Shown: piece after piece, positions 1-11,365 of the stretch
Layout of the letters: each line of letters begins with the position of its first letter
Position numbering within the stretch: the stretch's first letter is position 1
NCBI GenBank assembly: GCA_032207245.1
Contig: CM063500.1
Span: 31,457,790-31,521,789 of the forward strand
Reading direction: 5' to 3'
Source of the DNA: Pardosa pseudoannulata
Lineage: Eukaryota; Arthropoda; Arachnida; Araneae; Lycosidae
DNA: 64,000 bases
Notes under the pieces: generated by a model
The model's database searches: none
Seen by the model: the letters and a program-made list of their open reading frames with translations, nothing else
What the model was told of the DNA's origin: nothing
Made by a program: the position numbers and the translations under genes

Positions 1-668
1 AAATTCAATGATTTCCTAAGCATAATGCTGCAAACGATACATATCTATCGTATTCCGTCTTTTTTTAATATATTTCCAAAATCAATCATCAATTTTGGGA
101 TACCCGGTAAGTAAGTAGAATATTTTTTAAAAATTTACCATGTTAACTGTAAGATGGATGTTCAAAAATATTGATGGATGTTCAAAACTGTTAACAATAT
201 TTTTAAGTAATTTAAAATAATTTATAATTAAAACTTAAAATATTAAAAATCCCATTTCTTTTTTGCCTACTTTACAATCGCATTATCCCTTTACATGTCT
301 TGGCTGCTTCAACCACAAGTTTCCTCCTCTTCTATCATTACCGACTTCTCTTCAATTCCTGTCCAAATGGTCTGGGAAGAATCCAAATAGATTTTATTAC
401 ATAGTAAAGGGTTCTGAACTGAGTTTTTTCACAGGGTAAGGTAATGGTACTTACGCCCAACCTGGAAGACCAGTCCTCTGATAAACCTAGGCGCGGGTTA
501 CCTAAATATACCCCTAGGCAATGGGTACCCACTTCAGTCATCGCGTTCAATGTACATGAGCTATTTAGGGACTATTCTTCCTTACCCTCTTCACCAGGGT
601 ACAAAAATTACATTTAAGGTAATAAAATATACAGTATATGTATTTTCATGACATATAATCGGTTAAAA
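1..668. other. AT-rich flank, no gene recognised
   Basis: No coding or RNA gene is recognisable. A less A+T-rich island lies at about 430-600. It has weak inverted similarity between its ends (agggtaaggtaa near 435 and the complement of ttaccctcttc near 583), which might mark a small decayed element. A 70-codon minus-strand frame over 338-550 resembles nothing I know and is not called. Confidence 0.5.
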
Positions 669-938
669 CAAGGGTGGTCCAGATCCTTGATAGTTCGAGC
701 CAATTTCAAAACTTTGAAATTTTTGGCGAGCCGCAATTAAATGCGTATTTAAAAGGTATGCAAAAAAGGTATTAAATTTTTTTACATTAATTATATCTAA
801 TGAATGTCATTTTGAAGTTCTTCGTCCTTTCATGTTTCAAAGGAATTTTTTAATTTTCGATGATTTTTTTTTTACTTTGGTGCGAATATAATTTACAATG
901 TGTTACAGTGTTTTCATAATATCAGGATATTTCAAATA

Positions 939-1489
939 CAGGGTGTTTCATATTGAATAGGACAAAAATAAACATGATTGTGAACGGTGTAATTAATATA
1001 TTTAGAAAATTTAAATTTATTTCAAAACTATATTTATTCAAGTTTCTGCAGGTGTTCAATATGTGCCCTTCTACATGGTAATCAAGCTCCTGCCATACTC
1101 GTGATAGCATATGATGGAGTTCAACACTGCAGTTATCCACTGCTTCAGTTTTTCTAAGTCCTAAGGAAGTGGATGCACCCACCTGCTTATGTTATGCCGA
1201 TGCGGTGGTTCTTTATTTCGAAATTTCTTGCGAAAATGTCTTTGCACCGAGGAGGTGGTTTCGGCATATTTGAAAACGCAGTACGCTTTCTCCTGCATGG
1301 ACGACATTTTATTTAACAGCACCTCTAGCTGCGAGTTCATCATTCGATAATGTTTCCCTGTTGCTAAATAAAACTTGTATAATTGTAGTTGCAGAATAAA
1401 TTTGTTTCGGCTGAATAAATCCATTACGACAGTCACATTCATTCATTACACAGTCATTCTTTTTGTCTCATTCAATATGAAACACCCTG
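939..1489 (-). mobile_element. Internally deleted mariner/Tc1-type element (551 bp)
   Basis: Near-perfect terminal inverted repeats of about 20 bp bound the element: cagggtgtttcatattgaat at 939, and its complement ending at 1489. Each end is flanked by a TA dinucleotide (937-938 and 1490-1491), the target duplication of the Tc1/mariner superfamily. The interior still carries both ends of a transposase gene on the minus strand, so it is a deletion derivative of a full-length element and not a de novo MITE. It sits inside the transposase frame of the hAT element at 669-1744 and is therefore the younger of the two. Confidence 0.88.
1060..1330 (-). pseudogene. Mariner-like transposase, N- and C-terminal remnants
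   Basis: Two adjacent minus-strand pieces look like opposite ends of one transposase. The upstream piece (about 1310-1185) reads EKAYCVFKYAET, then VQRHFRKKF, a proline pair and ISRW. This is the layout of the N-terminal helix-turn-helix (DUF4817-like) that binds the terminal repeats. The downstream piece (about 1130-1060) reads RVWQELDYHVEGHI, resembling the C-terminal end of the same family, where a VWQELDYR-type segment precedes the last residues. The two pieces are in different frames. The catalytic DDE core, normally about 200 residues between them, is absent. An internal deletion near 1165-1185 explains this. Nonfunctional. Confidence 0.7.
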
Positions 1490-1752
1490 TATTTTGTAGC
1501 CAGATGTTTTAGGTGAATTATGCAGTGAATAGGTGTGAATTTTGGCATTTGAGAATCATCTTTTAAAAGTCCGAAAAGATCGATTTTTTCACCCAGCATT
1601 GCCGTATCTCCATCAGTTGTAATATATTTTTAAAAATATAATTACACAAGAATGAAAAGGGAATTTAGGTGAATTTAATGACAGCCAAATATAATCCATC
1701 AAAGAGCCCCATTTGCCTCGTTAGCAGCAGGGTGGCCACCCCTGTGTTAAAA

Positions 1753-2889
1753 GATTAACACAAAACTTATTTTGAGATAAAGTAACAAAAACTAATAGCA
1801 ATAATTTTTTAAAGATATATAAATTCCTAAACCTCAATTATAAGGTTCTCTGTGTAATATTTAGAAATTAAACACATTTGCATTAAAACAATCGACAGCG
1901 GAATGTGCTGACAAAAATAGGGAATATTAAAATCAAAACGAATGCTACCATAAAATAGAGAAAAAAAAGTTTGAAAATCACAAAAACATAAAAGAGTTTT
2001 CTAATTAAATAGTCTTGATTCCCTTACATTGCTCTCAATTTATATAAATATTAATGAATGGCATTTAGTTTAAAGGAAATCTTGGTTTATTTATAATATT
2101 AATTACTTATCGAAAAACATATTAATAAATTTGCATAAGTCAGAAATTAATATTTTACATTTCATTATCATTTTACTTCTGTAAATCGGAGACTTTTTTA
2201 ATTAATTCCCTCGGTATTTAATTATAGGCGTTTTTCACTTGGAAAAAACAGTTATTAATAATTAATGCATATAAGAAACTTTTGGAGCATCCTATTTGGA
2301 ACGCTGCGATAAAATGAATTTTGGAAAATCCCCAATGGAAGTTTTTCATTCCTTTTCTATTTTTCAGAAATGAAAAATGCATAATACACGAAGGCAAAGC
2401 AAAAGTGATAATAAATTAACTGAGTTACTCAGATTTAATCTTTTAATTCTTTGTTACTTAGCGCTTTTGGCAAAATTCCCCATTGTTTTAATGGATATTC
2501 TTAACATTTCACAGAAAAACATGTATAAAATATTAGAGTAACGATCATTTTGATCTGAGAACAATTTCAAAAGAAATGCGTATTACTTTAATTACGTTTC
2601 TTTGAAAACTTCAAATGAATATTTTAAATAACTTTTTAATCCTGTTTTATACATCAATGCGTAACGTTTCCAAATGAAAATCTGCACTTATTTGGTATTT
2701 AGCGAAGTACTTAAGATATGGATTTTCCTATTTAATTCCCATTTTTTTAAATGATTTCTTCATTCTTGGCATTTTAAAGCCTTATAAGATTCTGCAATCT
2801 GTTTTATTAATTTCCATCTGTTTCCAGATTTGAGACGCATATTGAGAAGATTAGAGTTTTTAACAATAAAAATGATTCCATTTAAACGT
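1753..2889. other. AT-rich spacer, nothing recognised
   Basis: No open frame of note, no clear repeat unit and no RNA gene is visible. It separates the hAT element from the first satellite array. Confidence 0.5.
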
Positions 2890-5800
2890 TATACTTAAAA
2901 AAGAGAAATATCTGTTTTAAATATCATGGTGTAATTTTCGTTTATTGGGTTTTCAATAACGTGAAACAAATTATACAAGCTCTTATCAAGAAAAATTTAT
3001 TTTTTCCATTTCGCAATTTGTTCACTAATTGTTTCATATAAGCGTGTACTTAAAGCAATGTATTTTTAACTAGATATGTCAGACAATCTTTCCTTATTCA
3101 CCTTACAACTATATTAAAATTAATTAAAAATGAAATTTAATGGGTAATTTTTTAATTTGTAAGATTCAACCAGTAAATAAACAATTATTTCTAGCTCTTT
3201 TTCGTCTGATTGTTCATTTTATTTAAAGAATGTTTTTTTTTAATGAGATGTATCTGTTTCAAGTACAATGGTGTAATTTTCGTTTATCGGGTTTTTAGTA
3301 ACGTGATACCATTTATCATGAAAACTTTATTTTTTTTCCTTTGGCAATTTATTTACTAATTGTGTCATATAAGCATGTACTTATTGTAATGTATTTTTAA
3401 CCACATATGTAAGACAATATTTCCTTATTCATCTTACAATTATATTAAAATTAATTAAAAAGGCAATTTAATGGGTAATTTTTTACATTTGTAAAATTCA
3501 ACAGTAAATAAACAATTATTTCTAGTTCTTTATTTTGGTTGTTAATTTTATTTACATAAAGTTTTTTTTTAATGAGATGTATCTGTTTTAAATATCATGG
3601 TATAATTTTCATTTATTCAGTTTTCAAAAGCATGAAACAAATTATAGAAGCTCTTAATATGAAAGATTTATTTTTCATTTTGCAATTTATTCACTAATTG
3701 TTCCATATAAGAGTGTATTTAAAGCAATGTATTTTTTACAAGATATGTAAGATTATCTTTCTTTTTCAGCATACAACTCTATTAATATTAATTAGTAGTA
3801 AAATTTGATAAGTATTTATTTATGTTGTAAAATCAATGAATAAAAATAATAAATTATTGCTATTACTTTTTTCTGAATGTTCATTTTATTTAAACTATGT
3901 GTTATAAAAGGAGATATATCTGTTTTAATTATCATGGTGTAATTTTCATTTATCGGGTTTTCAGTAACGGAAAACAAATTGTACAAGCTCTTATCAAGAA
4001 TTTTTTTTCCTTTCGCAGTTTATTTACTAATTGTTTCATGTAAGTATGTACTTAAATCAATGTATTTTTAACCAGATATGTAAGACAATCTTTCCTCATT
4101 CAACTTACAACTATATTAAAATTAATTAGAAATGAAATTTAATGGCCGATTTTTTTTAATTTGTAAAATTCAACCAGTAAATAAACAATTATTTCTAGTT
4201 CTTTTTCTGATTGTTCATTTTATTACATATTTTTTTTTAAATGAGATGTATCTGTTTTAAATATCATGCTGTAATTTTCATTCATTCGGTTTTCAATAAC
4301 GTGAAACAAATTATACAAGATCTTATCAATTATGTTTTTCATTTCGTAATTTATTCACTAATTGTTTCATATAAGCATGTACTTAAAGCAATGTATTTTT
4401 AACCAGATATGTAAGACAATCTTTCCTTATTCATCTTACAACTATGTTAAAATTGATTAAAAATGAAATTTAATGGGTAATATTTTAAATCTGTAAAATT
4501 CAACCAGTAAACAAACAATTATTTCTAGTTCTTTTTTTCTGATTGTTCATTCTATTTAACGAATGTTTTTTTTTAAATGAGGTGTATCTGTTTTAAAAAT
4601 CATGGTTTAATTTTTGTTTATCGGGTTTTCAGTAACGGCAAACAAATTATACAAGCTCTTATCACGAAATATTTCTTTTTAACCTTTCGCAATTTATTCA
4701 CTAATTGTTTCATATAAGCATGTACTTAAAACAATGTATTTTTAACCAGATATGTATGCCTATCTTTCCTTATTCATCTTACAACTATATTAAAATTAAT
4801 TAAAAATGAAATTTAATGGGTAATATTTTTTAATTTGTAAAATTCAACCAGTAAATAAACAATTATTTCTAGTTCTTTTATAATTGTTCATTTTATTATA
4901 TATTTTTTAATGAGATGTATCTGTTTTAAATATCATGCTGTAATTTTCGTTTATTCGGTTTTCAATAACGTGAAACCATTAAACAAGCTCTTATCAATTA
5001 TGTTTTTTCCTTTCGTAATTTATTTACTAATTGTTTCGTATAAGCATGTACTTAAAGCAATGTATTTTTAACCAGATATGTAAGACAATCTTTCCTTTTT
5101 CATCTTACAACTATATTAAAATTAAATAAAAATGAAATTTAATGGAGAATATTTTTGAATTTGTAAAATTCAGACAGTAAATAAACAATTATTTCTAGTT
5201 CTGTTTTTCTGATTGTTCATTTTATTTGAAGAATGTTTTTTTTTTTAATGAGATGTATCTCTTTTAAATACAATGGTGTAATTTTCGTTTATTGTGTTTT
5301 CAATAAGGTGAAACAAATTCTACATGCTCTTATCAAGAAATATGTATTTTTTTCATTTCGTAATTTATTTACTAATTGTTTCATATAAGCATGTGCTTAA
5401 AGCAATGAATTTTTATCCAGATATGTAAGACAATCTTTTGGTATTCATCGTACAACTATGTTAAAATTAATTAAAAATTAAATTTAATGGGCAATTTTTT
5501 TAAATTTGTAAATATCAACCAGTAAATAAACAATTATTTCAAGTTCTGTTTTTCTGATTGTTCATTTTATTACATATTTTTTTTAATGAGATGCATCTGT
5601 TTTAAATATCATGCTGTAATTTTCGTTTATTCAGTTTTCAATAACGTGAAACAATTATACAAGCTCTTATCAATTATTTTTTTAATTTCGTAATTTATTT
5701 ACTATTTGTTCCATATAAGCATGTACTTAAAGCAATGTATTTTTATCCATATATGTAAGACAATCTTTTGGTATTCATCGTACAACTATGTTAAAATTAA

Positions 5801-7250
5801 TTAAAAATTAAATTTAATGGGCAATTTTTTAAATTTGTAAATATTAACCAGTAAATAAACAATTATTTCTAGTTCTTTTTTTCTGAATGTTCATTTTATT
5901 TAAACTATATATTTTAAAATGAGATATATCTGAATTAAACATCAGGTGTAATTTTCGTTTACTGGGATTTCAATACCTTGAAAAAATTATACCAGCTCTT
6001 ATCATGAAAAGTTTACTCTAATCATTTTGCAATTTATTCACTAATTGTTTCATATAAGCATTTACTTAAAGCAATGCATTTTTAACTAGGTATGTATGAC
6101 AATCGTTATTTATTCATCTTACCCGTATATTAAAATTACTTTAAAATGAAATTTAATGGGTATTTTTTAATTTGTAAAATTGAACCAGTAAATAAACAAT
6201 TATTTCTAGTTCTGTTTTGTCTGATTATTGTTCATTTTATTTAAAGAAAGTTTTTTTTTTAATGAGATGTATCTGTTCTAATTATCATGGTTTAATTTTC
6301 TTTTATTGGGTTTCCAATAGCGTAAAACAAAATATATAACCTCTTATCACGAGATTTTTTTTAAATTTTGCAATTTATTCACTAATTATTTCATATAAGA
6401 GTGTACTTAAAGCAATGAATTTTTTTTTACCAGATATGTCAGATTATCTTTCTTTTTCAGTTTACAACTATATTAATATTAATTTAATTTGTAAATTCAA
6501 TCAAATTAAAATAATAAATTATTGATATTTCTTCTTTCCGAGTGTTCATTTTGTTTAAAGTATGTGTTTTAAAATGAGATATATCTGTTTTATGTGTCAT
6601 AGTGTAGTTTTTGTTTATTGGGCTTTTAATGACTAAAAAGAAATTATACAAGCTCTTATTACGAATTTTGTTTTCTAAATTTCACAATTTATTCACTAAT
6701 TATTTCATATAAATATGTAATTTTAGAAGCATAGTTTTCTTTAATTACTAAAATTTTAAGAAAATCACTCTAAATTCTGCAAACAGCTCTATTATAATTA
6801 ATTAATTAATGATGTAGTTTATTGAATATTTAATTAAATTTGTAAAATTCTCTAGTTATTTGTTATTTTCTTACTGTTTAATCTAAATAAACTTTGTGTT
6901 TCAAAAGAAGATACATCTGATTTAAATTTAGTGGTGTCATTTATGTTTATTAAATGTATAATAACTGGAAACATATTATACATGCTCTAATCACTAAGGA
7001 TTTATTTCTCTTTTACTTTTCCCAATTCATTCTCTAACTGTTCCATGTAAACAAGCATATAAATTTAACTCTAAATTTTTAAATAGATACTTTAGTCAAT
7101 CTCCTTTTATTCAGATAAATAATGTATTAGAGCTATTTAATTATAGCAATTTGTTGAACATAAATTTGCATGTGTAAAATTTGGCAAATAACAAAAAATT
7201 ACAAATGTATCATTTTAAGTAATAAATTATTTTAAATATTTTCTAATAAA
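2890..7250. repeat. Tandem array, ~334-bp unit, about 13 copies
   Basis: A phrase like gagatgtatctgttttaaat recurs at about 2909, 3251, 3580, 3917, 4249, 4585, 4918, 5256, 5594, 5927, 6270, 6592 and 6914. Spacing is 322-343 bp. Each unit also carries the same ordered landmarks: a tcactaattgtttcatataa block, an aaagcaatgtatttttaac block and a ccagtaaataaacaattatt block. Units in the middle of the array are most alike, and the edges (after about 6600) are the most diverged, the usual pattern for arrays homogenised by unequal exchange. No coding potential is seen. Confidence 0.9.
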
Positions 7251-8800
7251 TGTAAGAAAAATACTTTAAAATCTTTGTCACAATTTATTCAATGTTTGTA
7301 ATTTAACCATTAAGCTGCTGGAAAATTATTTTTCATTTTGACAATTATAAATGATCGTTTTATTTTATATTGTTTAGTTTGTTTCTTTAATCTAAAAATT
7401 GGTCTTAAATATTTAATTTTAAAGGAATTAGTATTTAGAAAGTAGCATTGAAATTATTTAGCACTTAATATTCATTTTAAAACATCTGTTACATAAAATC
7501 ATCATTTATTTATGCTTGTAAAATAGATTCTTATTGCTTGCATATAAGACAACTAAAACACAAAGAAAATTCGTTTACTAAGTGATATTAATAGAAAATT
7601 TCTCCATTATTTTTTTTTATCACAGATCATAACAGCTAATGTGTTATTACGTATCATATATTTTCTTAATATTTCATTGGATGTTTAAAAATTTGATAGT
7701 TTAAACATTTACAAAGCTTTATAAACCAGATCAATATAAAATTAAATACAATTTGCAATATTCTTCGAAACCTTAGGATACTACAAAAGCTTTTTATTTA
7801 ATATAAATTTAAAATAATTATTATAAAAATGTTTGCCTTTTAAATTAGGCATAAAAATGTATTGCAAAGTTTTTAGAAAATAGTTTGGATCACAAAGTTT
7901 TCATTTATGCTCAAAGTTTTCATTATGCTAGTTTTCATTTATGAGCAAAAATTCATTTATGCTCTAAAAGTTATTTTATGTATGCTCTGACATTTATCTA
8001 AATATATATCGAGCGATAAATGTTTTCATTTGTACAGAATATTCGCATAATAACTGCTTCCTAAAGATATTTATAAATAAAAATAAAATTTTTGATCTCA
8101 TAAAAATCCCATTTACCGATTGACAGAAAAGAAAAATTATTACTTGAATAAGTTTACCTAAATACTGTATTTTATTCTGAATGAATAAAATATCTTCAGT
8201 TTTTTATATAATAATTGGAAAATGTCAAACGATACATAAAATTCTCGTTATATGTTTTCTCAGCGTATTATAGATATTTACCTTTTGTTCTGTGCCAATA
8301 GAATTTCTTTCTTTCATCAATCATGTAGCGTAGAAAAATTAGTGAGTCCAAGTAGTTAATCTTGTGGTCTAGTGTTTGATAAAAGCATTTAAAGATGATG
8401 AACGAGTTGGCGAGAAAGGATTTACGAAAAATATTCCATTTAGCGAGTTACAAAACATTTCTTTGATGTGAGTAACTTAAAGATATCTTTAGTGCCATAC
8501 GCGGGATGAAAGTCTAGTATCAGTCCCGCATTAATAAAAAAAAATCTGTTTTGAAATAGAGGTGAAGAAAATGATTTATGAATTAAACATACTCGAAATT
8601 GGAAGCTAAATATTATATTTCAAGATGAAAAATTATATTTAATCATTCGGGGAATAGGCTGCACTTTAGAAGGATAGAAGAAATGGAATATATTACTATA
8701 TTTTTAAAAATATCATAAACAAGTAATATGTTCAATCTATCATAATTGATGTTTCTGGCAAAAGGGTGTATGGATAAATATTTCACATTTTATAGACTTC
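7251..8800. other. AT-rich spacer with short local repeats
   Basis: No gene is visible. A short motif (ttttcatttatgctcaaa and variants) is repeated several times between about 7890 and 7985. The segment 8290-8560 is less repetitive and slightly richer in G+C, but has no open frame or recognisable element. Confidence 0.5.
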
Positions 8801-10115
8801 AATTTTTTTATGTGTGTAGTAGGTTTAAAACTTAATACTACATAAATTGTTCAAAAAACTAAATGCAGCTTAGATTGGTGGTACTTTTCTTAATAAAAAA
8901 TCTTCCTAATATTAGAGCTACATTATTCTGTATATAAAAACAATTTGGCAGTAATTATAGGTTGTTATAGGTTGTATCTTAAGAGGTCAATTTTCTTTAA
9001 GTGTGTAGTTGGTTGAAAACTTAATGCTACCATAAACTGCGCAAAAATCTAAATGCAGCTTACATTGATATTACTTTTTTTGTTAAAAAATCTTCCTAAT
9101 ATTACAGCTACATTATTCTGGATAGAAGCAGTTTCGTAGCAATTATAGGCTGTTATAGGTTCTATCTTAAGAGGTTAATTTTCGTTTTTATGCGCGTAGA
9201 TAGTTTAAAACTTAATACTAACATAAATTGTGCAAAAAAACTAAATGTAACTTAAATAGCTGTTACTTCTTTTGTTAAAAATTCTTCGTAATATTAGAGC
9301 AACGTTATTCTGTATAGAAAAACAATTTGAAAGTTGTTATTGGTTGTTATAGGTTTTATCTTAAGATTTCAATTTTCTTTTTTATGTGCATAGTTGGTTT
9401 AAAACTTAATACTAACATAAATTGCTTAAAAAATAAATGCAGCTTAAATCAGTGTTACATTTTTGTTAAAAATTCTTCCTAATATTAGAGCTACATTATT
9501 CTGTATAGAAAAGCAATTTGGCAATAATTATAGGTTGTTATAGGTTGTATCTTAAGAGGTGAATTTTTTTTTAATGTGAGTAGTTGCTTTAAAACTTAAT
9601 ACTAACATACGTTGAGCAAAAAACTAAATGCAGCTTACATCGGTGTTACTTTATTTGTTAAAAATTCTTACTAATATTAGAGCTACATTATTCTGGATAG
9701 AAAAACAATTCGGCAGTAATTATGCGTTGTATCGTAAGAGGTCAATTTTCTTTTTATGTGTGTAGTTGGTTGAAAACTTAATACTAACATCAGTTGAGCA
9801 AAAAACGAAAGGCAGCTTACATCGGTGTTACTTTTTTTGTTGAAAATTCTTCTTAATATTAGAGCTACATTATTATGTATAGAAGCAATTTGGCAATAAT
9901 TATAGGCTGTATCTTAAGAGCTCAGTTTTCTTTTGTATGTGCGTAGTTGGTTGAAAACTTAATACTAACATAAGTTGATCAAAAACTAAATGCAGATTAC
10001 ATCGGTGTTAATTTTTTTGTTAAAAATTCTTCCTAATATTAGAGCTACATTATTCTATATAGAAAAGTAATTTGGCAGTAATTATAAGTTGTTATAGGTT
10101 GTATATTAAGAGGTC
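8800..10115. repeat. Tandem array, ~188-bp unit, 7 copies
   Basis: The phrase attagagctacattattctg recurs at 8911, 9101, 9293, 9484, 9676, 9858 and 10038. Spacing is 190, 192, 191, 192, 182 and 180 bp. Each unit also has aaaacttaatactaacat and aggttgtatcttaagaggtc. The last two units are shorter by about 10 bp because one of two adjacent ataggttgtt copies is lost. No coding potential. Confidence 0.92.
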
Positions 10116-11365
10116 ACAGGACTCTTGGAATTTTAAAAAATTTGATTTTTAATATTTCTTATATATTAAACTACACTCTGTTCTGTGCATTTTGGTACCA
10201 TTATTTTTTCGAAATTCCAAACAGAACTGGAGTAATGATTAGGTGGATATTACTTTTTTGCATTTAAAGGGAGTACTCACCTTTAAAATTTCAAAAAAAT
10301 GATTTTTATATTTTACATATTTAGAAAATGTCATTATTTCTGAATCATTTAAATCAAACCGCTTTTAAAAATTCCATTTATAACACATACAATTGTTTAA
10401 AATACGAAATAAACATAGACGCTTTTGGACGATTAAATGTACCAGCTTCTATTTCTATACCTTTGGCTAAATACTCAGTAATGCAACTGCATTATCACTG
10501 TTTCTTCTGAAATAACTTTTATTTTCTCTTTATATTTGGCAAAATGTAAAATGGCATTTGCAAACTCTATGGTTGTTATTTTATTTTCAGCAGAAAGAGT
10601 TATGCTGTTAACTTCTATCTTTTTCAAGTACATTGTTTACTGCTTACGTGTATACATTGCTCTAGTTGAAAACTGAGTGAGGTGAAATTTTATGTTGTCG
10701 ACTTACAGATGATATTATAAATAAACTGACAGTATATTATGGAAATGATGTAATAACAGTTACGCACAGTCGAAGTACAACAAAAACTCCAGCTTTTAGG
10801 TTTGCTTAAAACTATTGAATCCCCTTGAAGGGAAACATTTTTATTTTTATTTCTTTATTTTATTCTGATTTTCTAAAATTTTAGTCTTGCATACATTGTA
10901 TTTCAAAAACTATATCAAACATTTTGAGGAATTTTGGTAGATATATTCAGTTTACTAAGTGAAATAACATATACCTTAAATTAATTATCAGATTAAAAAT
11001 TTATATTTTAATTTTACTTATTGTGGAAAAAGGAAAGAAGAACTATGATCCATGGTTTTTTCCTTTTGAAAATTTTTTCCTTGCCGAATGGCAACGTAAA
11101 AGAGAAGAACGATTTTTTTTTATTTTATTTCGTTTTATGAGTTGTTCTCCTATAATCTATGTATAATGTAAGTGTTTTAGTGTTTCGTCGTGTTAAATAA
11201 ATGTATTATTCGTTAAGAAAGGCTTCATCTTTAATCGTGATTGAAGAATAAATCTTTCCAGTGCGTCACACGGAACCCGAAGTTTAAAGGGTAAGAGCCT
11301 TTAGATATTTATTTTCTCGATAAATGCTCTTCCCTTCTGGTCGAAATTTAATACTCATACTTCTT
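10116..11365. other. Spacer, no gene recognised
   Basis: A 60-codon plus-strand frame at 10328-10510 has no recognisable motif and is not called. Around 11156-11275 the sequence has two AATAAA-type signals and ends in gtgcgtcaca, which is reminiscent of a retroelement LTR end. No matching partner, inverted terminus or target duplication was found, so it is left unassigned. Confidence 0.45.

Larger units (their letters stand above)
784..1620 (-). pseudogene. hAT transposase fragment (GTF2IRD2/ZBED-like), interrupted
   Basis: Reading the minus strand from 1620 gives a peptide beginning TTDGDTAMLGEKIDLFGLLK and ending in an IHCIIHLKHL motif. The TDG..AM..GK and HCIIHQ-like motifs are typical of the catalytic core of hAT transposases related to GTF2IRD2 and ZBED proteins. 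The frame runs into the mariner-type element at 1491. It resumes beyond it at about 936: after removal of the insertion and one TA copy, the codons continue without a shift into YLKYPDIMKTL. A stop (TAA) follows, and then a conserved-looking VNYIRTK segment. Further stops and a frameshift near 820-860 end the similarity. The protein would cut and paste DNA in the nucleus; this copy is dead. Similarity is judged by motif recognition only. Confidence 0.75.
669..1744 (-). mobile_element. hAT DNA transposon, decayed, carrying a nested element
   Basis: The ends are inverted: the left end starts caagggtggtcc at 669 and the right end, read on the minus strand from 1744, starts caggggtggccacc. The 8 bases outside the left end (ggttaaaa, 661-668) match the 8 outside the right end (tgttaaaa, 1745-1752) at 7 of 8 positions, as expected for the 8-bp target duplication of the hAT superfamily. 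The interior encodes a hAT transposase fragment on the minus strand and is split by a mariner-type insertion at 939-1489. Without the insertion the element is about 525 bp, so most of the transposase is already gone. Confidence 0.85.

Noticed and set aside
2890..7250. CRISPR-like array
   Set aside because: Units are hundreds of bases long, diverged throughout and without repeat-spacer alternation, and the genome is eukaryotic.
10328..10510. 60-codon plus-strand frame as a small gene
   Set aside because: No recognisable motif, no supporting context, and such lengths are expected by chance.
11020..11280. Possible LTR ending in gtgcgtcaca with polyadenylation-like signals
   Set aside because: Only a 4-base inverted terminus, no matching flanking duplication, no partner copy in the window and no adjacent retroelement domain.
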